NCBI GenBank assembly: GCA_050249455.1
Contig: JBFWQM010000108.1
Span: forward strand, 1 to 16,548
Origin: JBFWQM01 sp050249455
GTDB taxonomy: Bacteria; Pseudomonadota; Alphaproteobacteria; MPNO01; VGEU01
Direction of reading: 5' to 3'
Length of the DNA stretch: 16,548 nt
The notes under the pieces were generated by a model. That model was given only the letters and a program-made list of their open reading frames with translations. It had not been told where the DNA came from and did no database searches. Below are positions 8,602 through 15,376 of the stretch, piece by piece (within the stretch, counting starts at the first letter, position 1; the number at the start of each line of letters is the position of its first letter). Made by a program: the position numbers and the translations under genes.

Positions 8602-10791
8602 TCACCGGTCCTTGTACGGCCCCTCGGCTCGCGACGTCACCGGCCCGGAGCCGACCGGCGGCGTCGGGCGGTAATGGGCCGGCGGCGGATCGCCGCGGGC
8701 GGCGCGGGCGCGCGCATGGTCCGGCGTCTCGATCACGTCCTTGGCGGCCAGCGCGGCTTTGCGGTCGACCGGCACCGGGCCCGGCGCGTCGGGCGGCGGC
8801 ATCATGTCGGCGTGGTAGTAGGCCATCTTCTGCTTCGACGGGTCGAGCGTGCGCGCCGGGTCGATGTCGCGCTGGTTGGTTCCCTTCGCCGCGGTCGCGA
8901 CGCCGTCGACGACCTCGTGGTCGAACCACCATTTCTTGACCGGGTTGCGCTTGCCGTTGCCGAGCCGGTCGTCGAGCCAGGTGGCGAGGGGCACCATCGC
9001 CGGCTTGAGCCACATCGCATTGACGCCGAGCCAGCTCGCCACCCGCGTCGCGATCGGCCCGTCGAGGTCGACCACCTTGTTCAAGGGGCAGGTCTTCATG
9101 CAGCGCCCGCACGCCGAACCCTTGATGTTGGTCAATCGGTAGCGCGTGCAGCGCTCGACATCCGGCTTCCAGATCTCGTAGCCGTTGAACATCACCTTGT
9201 CGCCCCACGGGATCGCGTCGCAAGGGCATTCGCGGGCGCATTTGAGGCAGCCGGAACAGAACGTCTGCAGCCCGAAGTCGATCGGCTTGTCGCATTCCAT
9301 CGGCAGGTCGGTGGTCAGCACCACCGACTTGAAGCGCGGCCCGACGAACGGGTTGAGCACCAGCTCGCCGATCCGGCTGAGCTCGCCCAGCCCCGCCCAC
9401 AGGATCAGCGGGATATGCATCACGTCGCTGTCGGCATTGGTGTGCGACTTCGACGGAAAGCCTTCGGCGCGCAGGATCTCGCCCATGATGCCCGCGATCT
9501 CGGCGCCGCGCAGGTAGCCGCGCATCGACTGGGTGCCGGAGATCCAGTCGTCGCCCGAGGCGCCCTCCATCGTGTCGAAGCCCTGATCGATCAGCATGAC
9601 GACGGCGTAGCGGTGGACCATGTCGATCGTCGCGCCGTCCTCCTTGTGCGAGTTCCAGGCGTAGCGCGGGATCTCGCAGATGCCGGTCAGGTCGGCGCCG
9701 AGGAAATAGGACAGCGCCTTCACCGCGCGCGCGTTGGCGGCCGGGTCGCCGAAGCGGCTGCGGTCCGTGTCGGCGACCGGGCCGTCCTGGAACGGCACCA
9801 GCGCGCGGATCGATTTCAGCAGGCTCTGCGACGTGGTGTGCTTCACCGAGAAGCGGCTGCGCTCCTTCTGGCTGCGCTCGCCGAGGTCGCCCTGCAATGC
9901 GCGCTCGAAGAACGCGGCGCGCTTGGGCACCCGCGGCACCTCGTCGTCGAGGATCAGCGTCGTCGGGCGGTCGACGCGGCGGACCGTCTCCATCGGGTAG
10001 CGGCTGTCGTGCGAGGCCCGCCGCGCCCGCCGGTTGCGCTCGCGCCCCGACTGCGCGCCGTTGATGCCCCACCAGTAGCGCAGCCCCTTGGCGCCGAGCG
10101 CCGCGGCGGCGAGCGGCCGGTCGACCGGCAGATCGTAGTCGGTGGCGACGACGGCGATCGAGAACGCCGTGCCGAGATAGGGGTTCAGCAACCGGTCGCC
10201 GCGGCGGACGCCGAGGCCGGCCAGCACGGCGAGTCGTTCGGCATCGAGGAATTCGTGGCCGGCGACATGAGCGCGTGCGGCCCAGCCCATCTGGCGGATA
10301 TGGCCTGCGACCGCGGCCGCGATCTCGGCCGCACGCATGTCGGCGACGGCGCCGACCGCCGGCGCGGCCCAGGCGTGCGCGAGATTGCCCGCCTCCGGCG
10401 GCTTCGCATGCTCGACCAGGATGACCAGCGCATAGCCGAGCGGCGCGCGCTCGGCATGGCTGCGCCAGGCGTTGTCGGGGATGCGGCAGACCCCGACCTG
10501 GCTCGCGTCCATGAAGTAGGCGAACCCCTTGGCGTCGGCGGCGCGCCGTTCCAGGTCGTCGGGCACCGGCGCGCGAGCGGGTGCCGGCGCGCCTTCGGCG
10601 AAGCGGGCGTAGATCTCGCGGTACTTGTCGGCGGCGGCGCCGAGCAGGCCTCCGCCGCGCGGCGCCAGCCCGGCATCGAGCGGCGGGCGCGCCGCCTCCG
10701 CCGCCGCGACGCTGTCGTCGCGCGGCAGCGTCTCCAGCGGGAAGGGTCCGAGATGGAACGGCCGGTCGGCCGACGCGGCGCGAAACAGCAT
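8602..10791 (-). CDS. rdhA: Reductive dehalogenase homologue, soluble NpRdhA-like corrinoid/iron-sulfur protein
   Basis: This 729-residue protein has no Tat signal or membrane segment, so it should be cytosolic. The first iron-sulfur motif is C512-x2-C515-x2-C518-x3-C522-P; the second is C548-x12-C561-x2-C564-x3-C568-P, the spacing usual for RdhA. The corrinoid-binding nitroreductase-like domain covers about 340-500. Tyr426, Lys488 and Arg552 sit at exactly the numbers I recall for the catalytic residues of Nitratireductor NpRdhA, which removes halide from ortho-halophenols with cobalamin. The N-terminal half (about 87-230) repeats the central domain: AYFMDASQVGVCRIPDNAW resembles SYFLGADLTGICEIPRYAW. 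The proline-rich C-terminal tail (from about 665) has no recognised domain, and there is no fused reductase. The ATG has GGAGG 7 bases upstream. The closest alternative is an epoxyqueuosine-reductase-like protein, but the length and both motifs favour RdhA. Activity on halogenated compounds is inferred. Confidence 0.88.
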   Translation of the reverse strand: MLFRAASADRPFHLGPFPLETLPRDDSVAAAEAARPPLDAGLAPRGGGLLGAAADKYREIYARFAEGAPAPARAPVPDDLERRAADAKGFAYFMDASQVGVCRIPDNAWRSHAERAPLGYALVILVEHAKPPEAGNLAHAWAAPAVGAVADMRAAEIAAAVAGHIRQMGWAARAHVAGHEFLDAERLAVLAGLGVRRGDRLLNPYLGTAFSIAVVATDYDLPVDRPLAAAALGAKGLRYWWGINGAQSGRERNRRARRASHDSRYPMETVRRVDRPTTLILDDEVPRVPKRAAFFERALQGDLGERSQKERSRFSVKHTTSQSLLKSIRALVPFQDGPVADTDRSRFGDPAANARAVKALSYFLGADLTGICEIPRYAWNSHKEDGATIDMVHRYAVVMLIDQGFDTMEGASGDDWISGTQSMRGYLRGAEIAGIMGEILRAEGFPSKSHTNADSDVMHIPLILWAGLGELSRIGELVLNPFVGPRFKSVVLTTDLPMECDKPIDFGLQTFCSGCLKCARECPCDAIPWGDKVMFNGYEIWKPDVERCTRYRLTNIKGSACGRCMKTCPLNKVVDLDGPIATRVASWLGVNAMWLKPAMVPLATWLDDRLGNGKRNPVKKWWFDHEVVDGVATAAKGTNQRDIDPARTLDPSKQKMAYYHADMMPPPDAPGPVPVDRKAALAAKDVIETPDHARARAARGDPPPAHYRPTPPVGSGPVTSRAEGPYKDR

Positions 10792-10802
10792 GGTCCGGCC
10801 TC

Positions 10803-10840
10803 CGCGCCGCCACAGCCTTTCGCGCCAGGGTGGCGGCGCG
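10803..10840 (-). promoter_or_regulatory. Hairpin in the leader of the dehalogenase gene, abutting its ribosome binding site
   Basis: An 11-bp perfect inverted repeat, CGCGCCGCCAC (10803-10813) and GTGGCGGCGCG (10830-10840), has a 16-base loop. On the minus-strand transcript the stem ends at the base where the GGAGG (10799-10803) begins. It may limit ribosome access or act as a processing or stabilising stem. Confidence 0.5.
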
Positions 10841-10841
10841 A

Positions 10842-10872
10842 CCCGGCGATTGCAAGCGGCTTGCGCGCCGGG
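10842..10872 (-). terminator. Possible hairpin terminator or processing stem after the VOC gene
   Basis: The outer arms CCCGGCG (10842-10848) and CGCCGGG (10866-10872) enclose inner arms GCAAGC (10852-10857) and GCTTGC (10859-10864), giving a 13-bp stem with a 3/1 internal bulge. It starts 8 bases beyond the VOC stop. No U-run follows on the minus strand, so it is not a classic intrinsic terminator. Confidence 0.4.
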
Positions 10873-10880
10873 CGACCGCG

Positions 10881-11288
10881 TCAGGCCTGCGGGATCATAG
10901 CCGGGTCCATCCAGAAGATTTCCCAGATGTGGCCGTCAGGATCGTTGAAGCTGCGCTCGTACATGAAGCCGTGGTCGGCCGGCGGACGCGTCGCGGTGCC
11001 GCCCGCCTTCAGCGCCTTGTCGAGGAGGTCGTCGACCTCGGCGCGGCTGTCCGCCGACAGGGCGATCAGCACCTCGGTCGTCTTCGTCGCGTCGGCTATC
11101 TCCTTCGGGGTGAAGTCCTTCGCCCGCGCGCGGGTGAGCAGCATGGCGTAGATGTGCTCGTCGATCACCATGCAGGCCGCCGTTGCATCGGTGAACTGCT
11201 TGTTGAAGCTGAAGCCGACCGCGGCGAAGAACGACATCGAGCGGTCGAGGTCGACCACCGGCAGGTTGACGAAGATCTTCCTGGGCAT
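10881..11288 (-). CDS. VOC-family (glyoxalase/bleomycin-resistance-like) protein
   Basis: This 135-residue single-module vicinal-oxygen-chelate protein starts MPRKIFVNLPVVDLDRSMSFF, the usual first beta-alpha unit, and ends with the characteristic DPDGHIWEIFWMDP at about 116-129, where the His/Glu metal ligands of the family lie. Length is typical for the small lactoylglutathione-lyase-like branch common in soil bacteria. Members of this branch are mostly uncharacterised; glyoxalase activity should not be assumed. The ATG is preceded by AAAGGA about 9 bases upstream. It starts 27 bases after the DUF899 stop and is the last small gene before the dehalogenase. It probably acts as a dimer, as VOC proteins need two modules per site. 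Confidence 0.92.
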   Translation of the reverse strand: MPRKIFVNLPVVDLDRSMSFFAAVGFSFNKQFTDATAACMVIDEHIYAMLLTRARAKDFTPKEIADATKTTEVLIALSADSRAEVDDLLDKALKAGGTATRPPADHGFMYERSFNDPDGHIWEIFWMDPAMIPQA

Positions 11289-11315
11289 GGAGCGTGTCCT
11301 TTAGGGTTGCCTTGT

Positions 11316-12059
11316 TCAGCCGGCGCAGCAGTCGTGCGCGCCGGGGGCGGCCTCATATTCGTCGTGCAGGCGTACCCAGCTCATCGTGCCGCCCTCGTTC
11401 CGCCCCTTCGGCGTCAGGTCGAGCCAGTTGAACGCGCCGACCACCATTTCGACGCCACGGGTGTAGGCCGAATAGGTGTGGCAGACCTGGCCGGCCGCAT
11501 CCTTCGCGAAGATGCTGATGCCGGGCAGGTCGGGCGCGGCGTAGTCGGTGGTGCCGTAGTTGTAGCCGGTGTCCCGCCGGGCAACCTGGTCCGGCGTGAA
11601 GGAGACACCGAAGTCGTAGTTGAAGCTGTTGCCACCCGACGACACCCAGGCGAAGCGCCAGCCGAAACGCCGCCGCACCTGCTCGATCCGCGCGACCGCC
11701 GCGCGCGACACCGCGGCGAACGCGAGATCGGCGTGCTCGAAATGCTGCCGCGCAGCGTCGATGTGGTCGGCGACCAGCGCGCAGCCGTCGCAGATGTGAT
11801 CGGAATCCGGCGGCAGCATAAAGTGGTAGACGGCGAGCTGGCTGCGACCGTCGAACAGGTCGGCCAGCGAGAGCCGGCCGCCCGGCGCGTCGAAGACGTA
11901 GTCGGCGTCGAGCCGCACCCACGGCAGCGCGCGGCGTTCGGCGGCGATGCGGTCGCGCAGGTGCGTCAGCTCGCGCTCCTTTGCGAGCAGCGCCCTGCGG
12001 GCGTCGAGCCAGGCGGCGCGCGAGACGATGGTGGGCTTCGGTCGGTCCGCGGCGATCAT
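11316..12059 (-). CDS. DUF899 family thioredoxin-fold protein
   Basis: This is a 247-residue protein of the DUF899 family, a thioredoxin-like fold of unknown function. Visible marks are the helical N-terminal region with LLAKERELTHLRDRIAAERRALPWV, the strand YVFDAPGGRLSLADLFDGRSQL, the redox-like CDGC at 90-93 in the place of the family CPSC motif, FAWVSSGGNSFNYDFGVSF at about 137-155, and GISIFAKDAAGQVCHTYSAYTRG. The C-terminus ends with an extra Cys pair (HDCCAG). The ATG has GGGGAG about 8 bases upstream. These proteins often sit beside YciI, DUF1428 and VOC genes, as here, in clusters linked to stress-responsive sigma factors; no sigma factor gene is in the window. A peroxidase or reductase role is a guess from the fold. 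Confidence 0.92.
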   Translation of the reverse strand: MIAADRPKPTIVSRAAWLDARRALLAKERELTHLRDRIAAERRALPWVRLDADYVFDAPGGRLSLADLFDGRSQLAVYHFMLPPDSDHICDGCALVADHIDAARQHFEHADLAFAAVSRAAVARIEQVRRRFGWRFAWVSSGGNSFNYDFGVSFTPDQVARRDTGYNYGTTDYAAPDLPGISIFAKDAAGQVCHTYSAYTRGVEMVVGAFNWLDLTPKGRNEGGTMSWVRLHDEYEAAPGAHDCCAG

Positions 12060-12173
12060 CGGCGGTCTCCCCTTGCTGAACCCGGCGCCGGCGCGCCGGA
12101 GGCCGGTGACGCCGATTGCCGTTTCCCTCAGGACGCGCCGGCGCGCCCGATCCCGACAGATGCGGCCGGTTTT
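12060..12173. repeat. Intergenic spacer with two GC palindromes sharing a 13-base direct repeat
   Basis: The spacer between the YciI and DUF899 genes holds the same 13 bases, GCGCCGGCGCGCC, at 12085-12097 and 12135-12147, 50 bases apart. Each copy is part of a 12-base perfect palindrome (12088-12099 and 12134-12145). In DNA this GC-rich, chance similarity is possible. The spacer is long enough for an internal promoter, but none is evident. Confidence 0.35.
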
Positions 12174-12545
12174 TCAGTTGCCCGTCTGGCCGGGGTGGAA
12201 CAGCGCGACCGGTCGGATCTCGTAGGCGCCGCCAGGGTTGGCGCGGCCGAGCTCGGCGGCGTAGTCGAGCACCTCCTGCAGCGAGGCGCAGTCCACGATG
12301 TAGAAGCCGAGGAGCTGCTCCTTGGTCTCCGCGAACGGGCCGTCGAGCACCAGCGGCGGCTCGCGGTCCTTGCGCAGGGTGGTGGCCGCCGTGGTCGGCA
12401 TCAGCCGCACCACCGGCCCGAGCTTGCCCTGGCGCGCGATCTTCTCATGGACGACGGCGAGCTTGGCGAGGACGGCGTCGTCCTCCTCCTTCGACCAGGC
12501 GCAGACGACGTCCTCGCGGTGGTAGCACAGGATGGCGTAGTGCAT
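12174..12545 (-). CDS. YciI/DGPF-domain protein (YCII-related)
   Basis: This 123-residue protein of the YCII-related (DGPF) family begins MHYAILCYHRED and carries the name-giving motif as DGPFAETKEQ at residues 68-77, followed by the strand LLGFYIVDCASLQEVLDYA. Length is normal. YCII proteins have a ferredoxin-like fold with a His/Asp pair resembling small lyases; biochemical roles are unknown for most. DGPF proteins are frequent partners of ECF42-type sigma factors, yet no sigma gene is adjacent here. The ATG has AGGGAG about 8 bases upstream. It lies 66 bases after the DUF1428 stop, on the same strand. Confidence 0.94.
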   Translation of the reverse strand: MHYAILCYHREDVVCAWSKEEDDAVLAKLAVVHEKIARQGKLGPVVRLMPTTAATTLRKDREPPLVLDGPFAETKEQLLGFYIVDCASLQEVLDYAAELGRANPGGAYEIRPVALFHPGQTGN

Positions 12546-12611
12546 GCGGGAACTCCCTGTTGCGGCAGGCCGCCGCGGCGCTTGTAGAAATAGGAGCCGC
12601 GAACGGCGTGG

Positions 12612-12965
12612 CTAGAGCTGTATGAACGTCTCGAAGCCGCCGTAGATCATCCGCTTGCCGTCGAACGGCATGCTGTCCATCTCGCACTTGAGCCGCGGGT
12701 CGGCCATCACCTTGGCGTTGATCGCATCGCGCCGGGCGCGCGACTCGTAGACGATCCAGGCGAAAATCACGACCTCGTCGTCCTTGGCCTGGACCGCGCG
12801 CGGGAAAGACGTCAGCTCGCCGTAGGGCACGTCGTCGCCGGTGCATTCGACGTAGGCGAGCGCGCCGTGTTCCTTCCACACCTCGCCGGCGGTGCGCGCG
12901 AGCGCCTTGTAGGCCTCGAGCTTGTCCCTGGGTACCGCCAGCAAGAATCCGTCTACATAGGGCAA
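12612..12965 (-). CDS. DUF1428 family protein, TTG start
   Basis: With a TTG start at 12965 the product is 117 residues, the usual DUF1428 length, and begins MPYVDGFLLAVPRDKLEAYKALA, matching the conserved N-terminus of the family. The TTG is preceded by a strong GAGGAGG site at 5 bases. The longer reading from an ATG at 13076 adds 37 residues with no family match and no ribosome site, so it is rejected. Other conserved parts are KEHGALAYVECTGDD, VIFAWIVYESRARRDAINAKVMADPRL and MPFDGKRMIYGGFETF near the C-terminus. It has a dimeric alpha/beta-barrel fold, function unknown. It is the first gene of the minus-strand cassette that ends with the dehalogenase. Confidence 0.93.
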   Translation of the reverse strand: MPYVDGFLLAVPRDKLEAYKALARTAGEVWKEHGALAYVECTGDDVPYGELTSFPRAVQAKDDEVVIFAWIVYESRARRDAINAKVMADPRLKCEMDSMPFDGKRMIYGGFETFIQL

Positions 12966-12980
12966 GATTGCCTCCTCTAT
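12966..12980 (-). promoter_or_regulatory. Strong ribosome binding site fixing the TTG start of DUF1428
   Basis: On the minus strand GAGGAGG, then CAATC, precedes the TTG codon at 12965-12963. A near-perfect site at ideal spacing, with family homology starting at the next codon, supports TTG rather than any ATG. Confidence 0.8.
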
Positions 12981-13059
12981 CGGGGTACGTCGTCCCCAGG
13001 ACGATCGGTCAGCCGCGATCCCGACATCAAGCGTCGAATTTTTGCGCGGGCGCCCCGAC

Positions 13060-13088
13060 TTGACACGGCTTTGCATCTGGGCGCTGAT
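13060..13088 (+). promoter_or_regulatory. Possible sigma-70 promoter for the EamA transporter
   Basis: A perfect -35 box TTGACA at 13060-13065 is followed after 17 bases by GCTGAT at 13083-13088, a weak -10 (three of six). Initiation would fall near 13095, about 65 bases before the transporter start. It lies within the 191-base divergent spacer between DUF1428 and the transporter. Confidence 0.4.
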
Positions 13089-13156
13089 CCGGCCCTCGTG
13101 CGGCCGGTCGTCGAGATCGCGCGTGCGCTTGTGCGATCCTGGCAGTAGACGGACCC

Positions 13157-14083
13157 GTGCCGATGACCGAGGGCCATGCCCGCGCCGCCCCGCTGGCGGT
13201 ACCCTACACCCTGCTGTCCTTCGCCATCCTGCTTTGGGGCGGCAACTTCGTAGTCGGCCGGCTGGCCAACCTGGACGTGCCGCCGGTCGCGCTGTCGTTC
13301 TGGCGCCACCTGTTCGCCGCGGCGATGGTGCTGCCCTTCGTCGTGCCGGCGCTGCGGCGCGACTGGAAGACGGTGCGGCCGCGGCTCGCCACCCTGGCGG
13401 GACTCACCTTCCTCTTCGTCACCGGCAACACGCTGGTCTACTACAGCGTCCTCCACACCAGCGTGACCAACGCGGCGCTGATCAATGCCGGGCTGCCGGT
13501 GATGGCGGTGTTCTTCTCCTGGGCGATCCTGGGCGATCTGGTCAACCGCTGGCAGGCGTCCGGCATCGCGCTGTGCTTCGGCGGCATCTTAGTGGTGGTG
13601 ACCCGCGCCGACGTCGGCGTTCTGCTGCGGCTGGAATCGGGCTGGGGCGACCTCTTCATGCTGCTCGCCATCATGTGCTGGGCGCTCTACATGGTGCTGC
13701 TCAAGCGGACCGGCCTGCGGGTGTCGCCGTGGACGCTGCTGTTCGTGCTGTCGGCGGGCAGCACGCTGTGGCTGGTGCCGGCCTACGGCGTCGAGATCGC
13801 GCTCGGCTTCGGGATGGCGTGGACGTGGCTGACGGCGGCGAGCGTCCTCTACGTCGCGCTGTTCTCCACCGTCGTCGCCTGGGCGTGCTGGAACAGCGGC
13901 ATGATGCGCATCGGGCCGAACCGCGCGTCGTCGTTCATGTCGCTGCACCCGGTGTTCGGCGCGGCGCTGGGCATGATCTTCTTCGACGAGGCGTTCCGGC
14001 CGTACCACGTGCTCGGCACGGCGGTGATCCTGCTCGGCGTCTGGCTGGTCTCGCGCACCTACCGGCAGGCCGCGACGGCGTGA
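13157..14083 (+). CDS. DMT-family (EamA) transporter
   Basis: This 308-residue inner-membrane protein of the drug/metabolite transporter superfamily has two EamA repeats and about ten hydrophobic segments. The first repeat opens with SFAILLWGGNFVVGRLA and contains FWRHLFAAAMVLPFV and NTLVYYSVLHTSVTNAALINAGLPVMA. The second runs from GDLFMLLAIMCWALYMVLLKRTG to GTAVILLGVWLVSRTY. Members export amino acids, metabolites or drugs; the substrate is unknown here. The start is either GTG at 13157 or ATG at 13163 (two codons apart); neither has a clear ribosome site, and the ATG is slightly more likely. It is divergent from the DUF1428 cassette and converges on the MFS gene with 3 bases between stops. 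Confidence 0.92.
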   Translation: MPMTEGHARAAPLAVPYTLLSFAILLWGGNFVVGRLANLDVPPVALSFWRHLFAAAMVLPFVVPALRRDWKTVRPRLATLAGLTFLFVTGNTLVYYSVLHTSVTNAALINAGLPVMAVFFSWAILGDLVNRWQASGIALCFGGILVVVTRADVGVLLRLESGWGDLFMLLAIMCWALYMVLLKRTGLRVSPWTLLFVLSAGSTLWLVPAYGVEIALGFGMAWTWLTAASVLYVALFSTVVAWACWNSGMMRIGPNRASSFMSLHPVFGAALGMIFFDEAFRPYHVLGTAVILLGVWLVSRTYRQAATA

Positions 14084-14086
14084 GGC

Positions 14087-15277
14087 CTATTCGGCCGGGC
14101 GCAGCCGGCGCCCGGCGAACCGCAGCCAGGCCGTCAGGCCCAGCGCCACCGCGACCACCGGGACGACGCCGAGGTTCACATAGCTCCAGCCGAGCCCGGT
14201 CTGCAGCACGCCCGACAGCAGGACGGCGAGGGTCACGCTGCTCCAGATCAGGAAGTCGTTGAAGCCCTGCACCTTGGCCGCTTCCGCCGGCGTGTGGGTC
14301 TGGGTCAGCATGGTCGTGCCGCCGACGAACAGGAAATTCCAGCCGATCCCGAGCAGGGTCATCCCGACCAGGAAGTGGCCCAGGGTCAGCCCGGCGAGGT
14401 CGACCGCGAGCGTCGCGACGAACAGCACCGCCCCGGCCAGCATCACGTCCAGCACGCCGAAGCGCTTGATCAGGTGGCCCGTGACGAACGACGGGGCGAA
14501 CATGCCGAGCATGTGCACCAGCATCATCGAGGCCGAGTCCGCGAAGGTGAGGCCGCACGCGATCATGGCGAGCGGCGCCACCGTCATCAGCAGCATCATC
14601 GTCGCGTAGGCCGCCGTCGCGGCGAGCGCCGCGACCAGGAACTCGGGCTGCGCCGCGATCTGGCGCAGCGGCCGGCCGACTACGCGCCGCTCCGCCGCCG
14701 TCAGGCGCGGGATGCGCACGAACAGCATCAAGACGACGATGGCGAGGAAGAGCACCGCGATGCTGACATAGGCCCCGGCGAACTCGATCGGTGCGAACCA
14801 ATCCTTGGTGACACGGGCGAGATAGGGGCCGGTCACCGCAGCCACCACGCCGCCGGCGATCACCAGCGAGATGGCGCGGGGCCGGAACGCCGCGTCGGCG
14901 GCGTCGGCGGCGGCGAAGCGCAGGTACTGGGCGAACCCGTTGAACGTGCCGACCAAAGCGGTGCCGACGCAGAACAGCACGAACGACCCCGTGAAGATGG
15001 CGTGCGCGCAGACGATGGCGCCCAGGGCGGCCGCGACCGCGCCGGTCATGAAGCCGGCCTGGCGGCCGACCCGCTTCATGTAGAACGAGGCCGGCATGGT
15101 CGTGACCATCGCCGCCGCGAAATGCAGCGCGACGGGCACGGTGGAGAGTGACTTGTCCTCCGCCAGCACGTTGCCGACCAGCGCGATCACGATGAATGTC
15201 GCGCCGATCGAGGTCATGTAGAGCGCCTGGGCGGCGGCGAGCAGGAGGACGTCGCGGCGGGAGCGGTCGAGCGGCAT
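14087..15277 (-). CDS. MFS transporter
   Basis: This is a 396-residue major facilitator superfamily inner-membrane protein with about twelve hydrophobic helices. The A-like motif between helices 2 and 3 is degenerate (MKRVGRQAGFMTG), and a matching one in the second half is LIKRFGVLDVMLAG. The segment GVGTALVGTFNGFAQYLRFAAAD is the region of helix 4 into loop; the large central loop is IPRLTAAERRVVGRPLRQ. The nearest general resemblance is to MFS proteins of unknown substrate in Proteobacteria. The ATG at 15277 has no purine-rich site upstream. A TATGCT box lies only 7 bases upstream (15284-15289, minus strand), so transcripts may be leaderless or a different start may be used. It diverges from the cupin gene with 99 bases between. 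Confidence 0.92.
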   Translation of the reverse strand: MPLDRSRRDVLLLAAAQALYMTSIGATFIVIALVGNVLAEDKSLSTVPVALHFAAAMVTTMPASFYMKRVGRQAGFMTGAVAAALGAIVCAHAIFTGSFVLFCVGTALVGTFNGFAQYLRFAAADAADAAFRPRAISLVIAGGVVAAVTGPYLARVTKDWFAPIEFAGAYVSIAVLFLAIVVLMLFVRIPRLTAAERRVVGRPLRQIAAQPEFLVAALAATAAYATMMLLMTVAPLAMIACGLTFADSASMMLVHMLGMFAPSFVTGHLIKRFGVLDVMLAGAVLFVATLAVDLAGLTLGHFLVGMTLLGIGWNFLFVGGTTMLTQTHTPAEAAKVQGFNDFLIWSSVTLAVLLSGVLQTGLGWSYVNLGVVPVVAVALGLTAWLRFAGRRLRPAE

Positions 15278-15320
15278 GGGGCAAGCATAGGCGAACCGCC
15301 CCGCCGCCGACAGGAGTACG

Positions 15321-15349
15321 TCGCCGGCCGCGTCCCGGCGCGGTATGAT
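15321..15349 (+). promoter_or_regulatory. Possible promoter of the cupin gene
   Basis: TATGAT at 15344-15349 matches five of six bases of the -10 consensus; 17 bases upstream is TCGCCG (15321-15326), a weak -35 (three of six). Initiation near 15357 would give a 20-base leader carrying the GGGAGGGAG site and the ATG at 15377, and would exclude the upstream GTG at 15353 as the start. Confidence 0.4.
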
Positions 15350-15376
15350 GCGGTGCCAGACGATCGGGAGGGAGCG

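Noticed and set aside
8674..11151. 825-residue open frame on the plus strand across the dehalogenase gene
   Set aside because: It is antisense to a gene with clear motifs. The translation is rich in Arg, Ala, His and Val with no domain, as expected from a GC-biased mirror frame.
12966..13076. ATG at 13076 as the DUF1428 start
   Set aside because: The added residues have no family match and no ribosome site; the TTG at 12965 fits better.
15353..15376. GTG at 15353 as the cupin start
   Set aside because: There is no ribosome site, and it lies before the likely transcript start; the ATG at 15377 has GGGAGGGAG.
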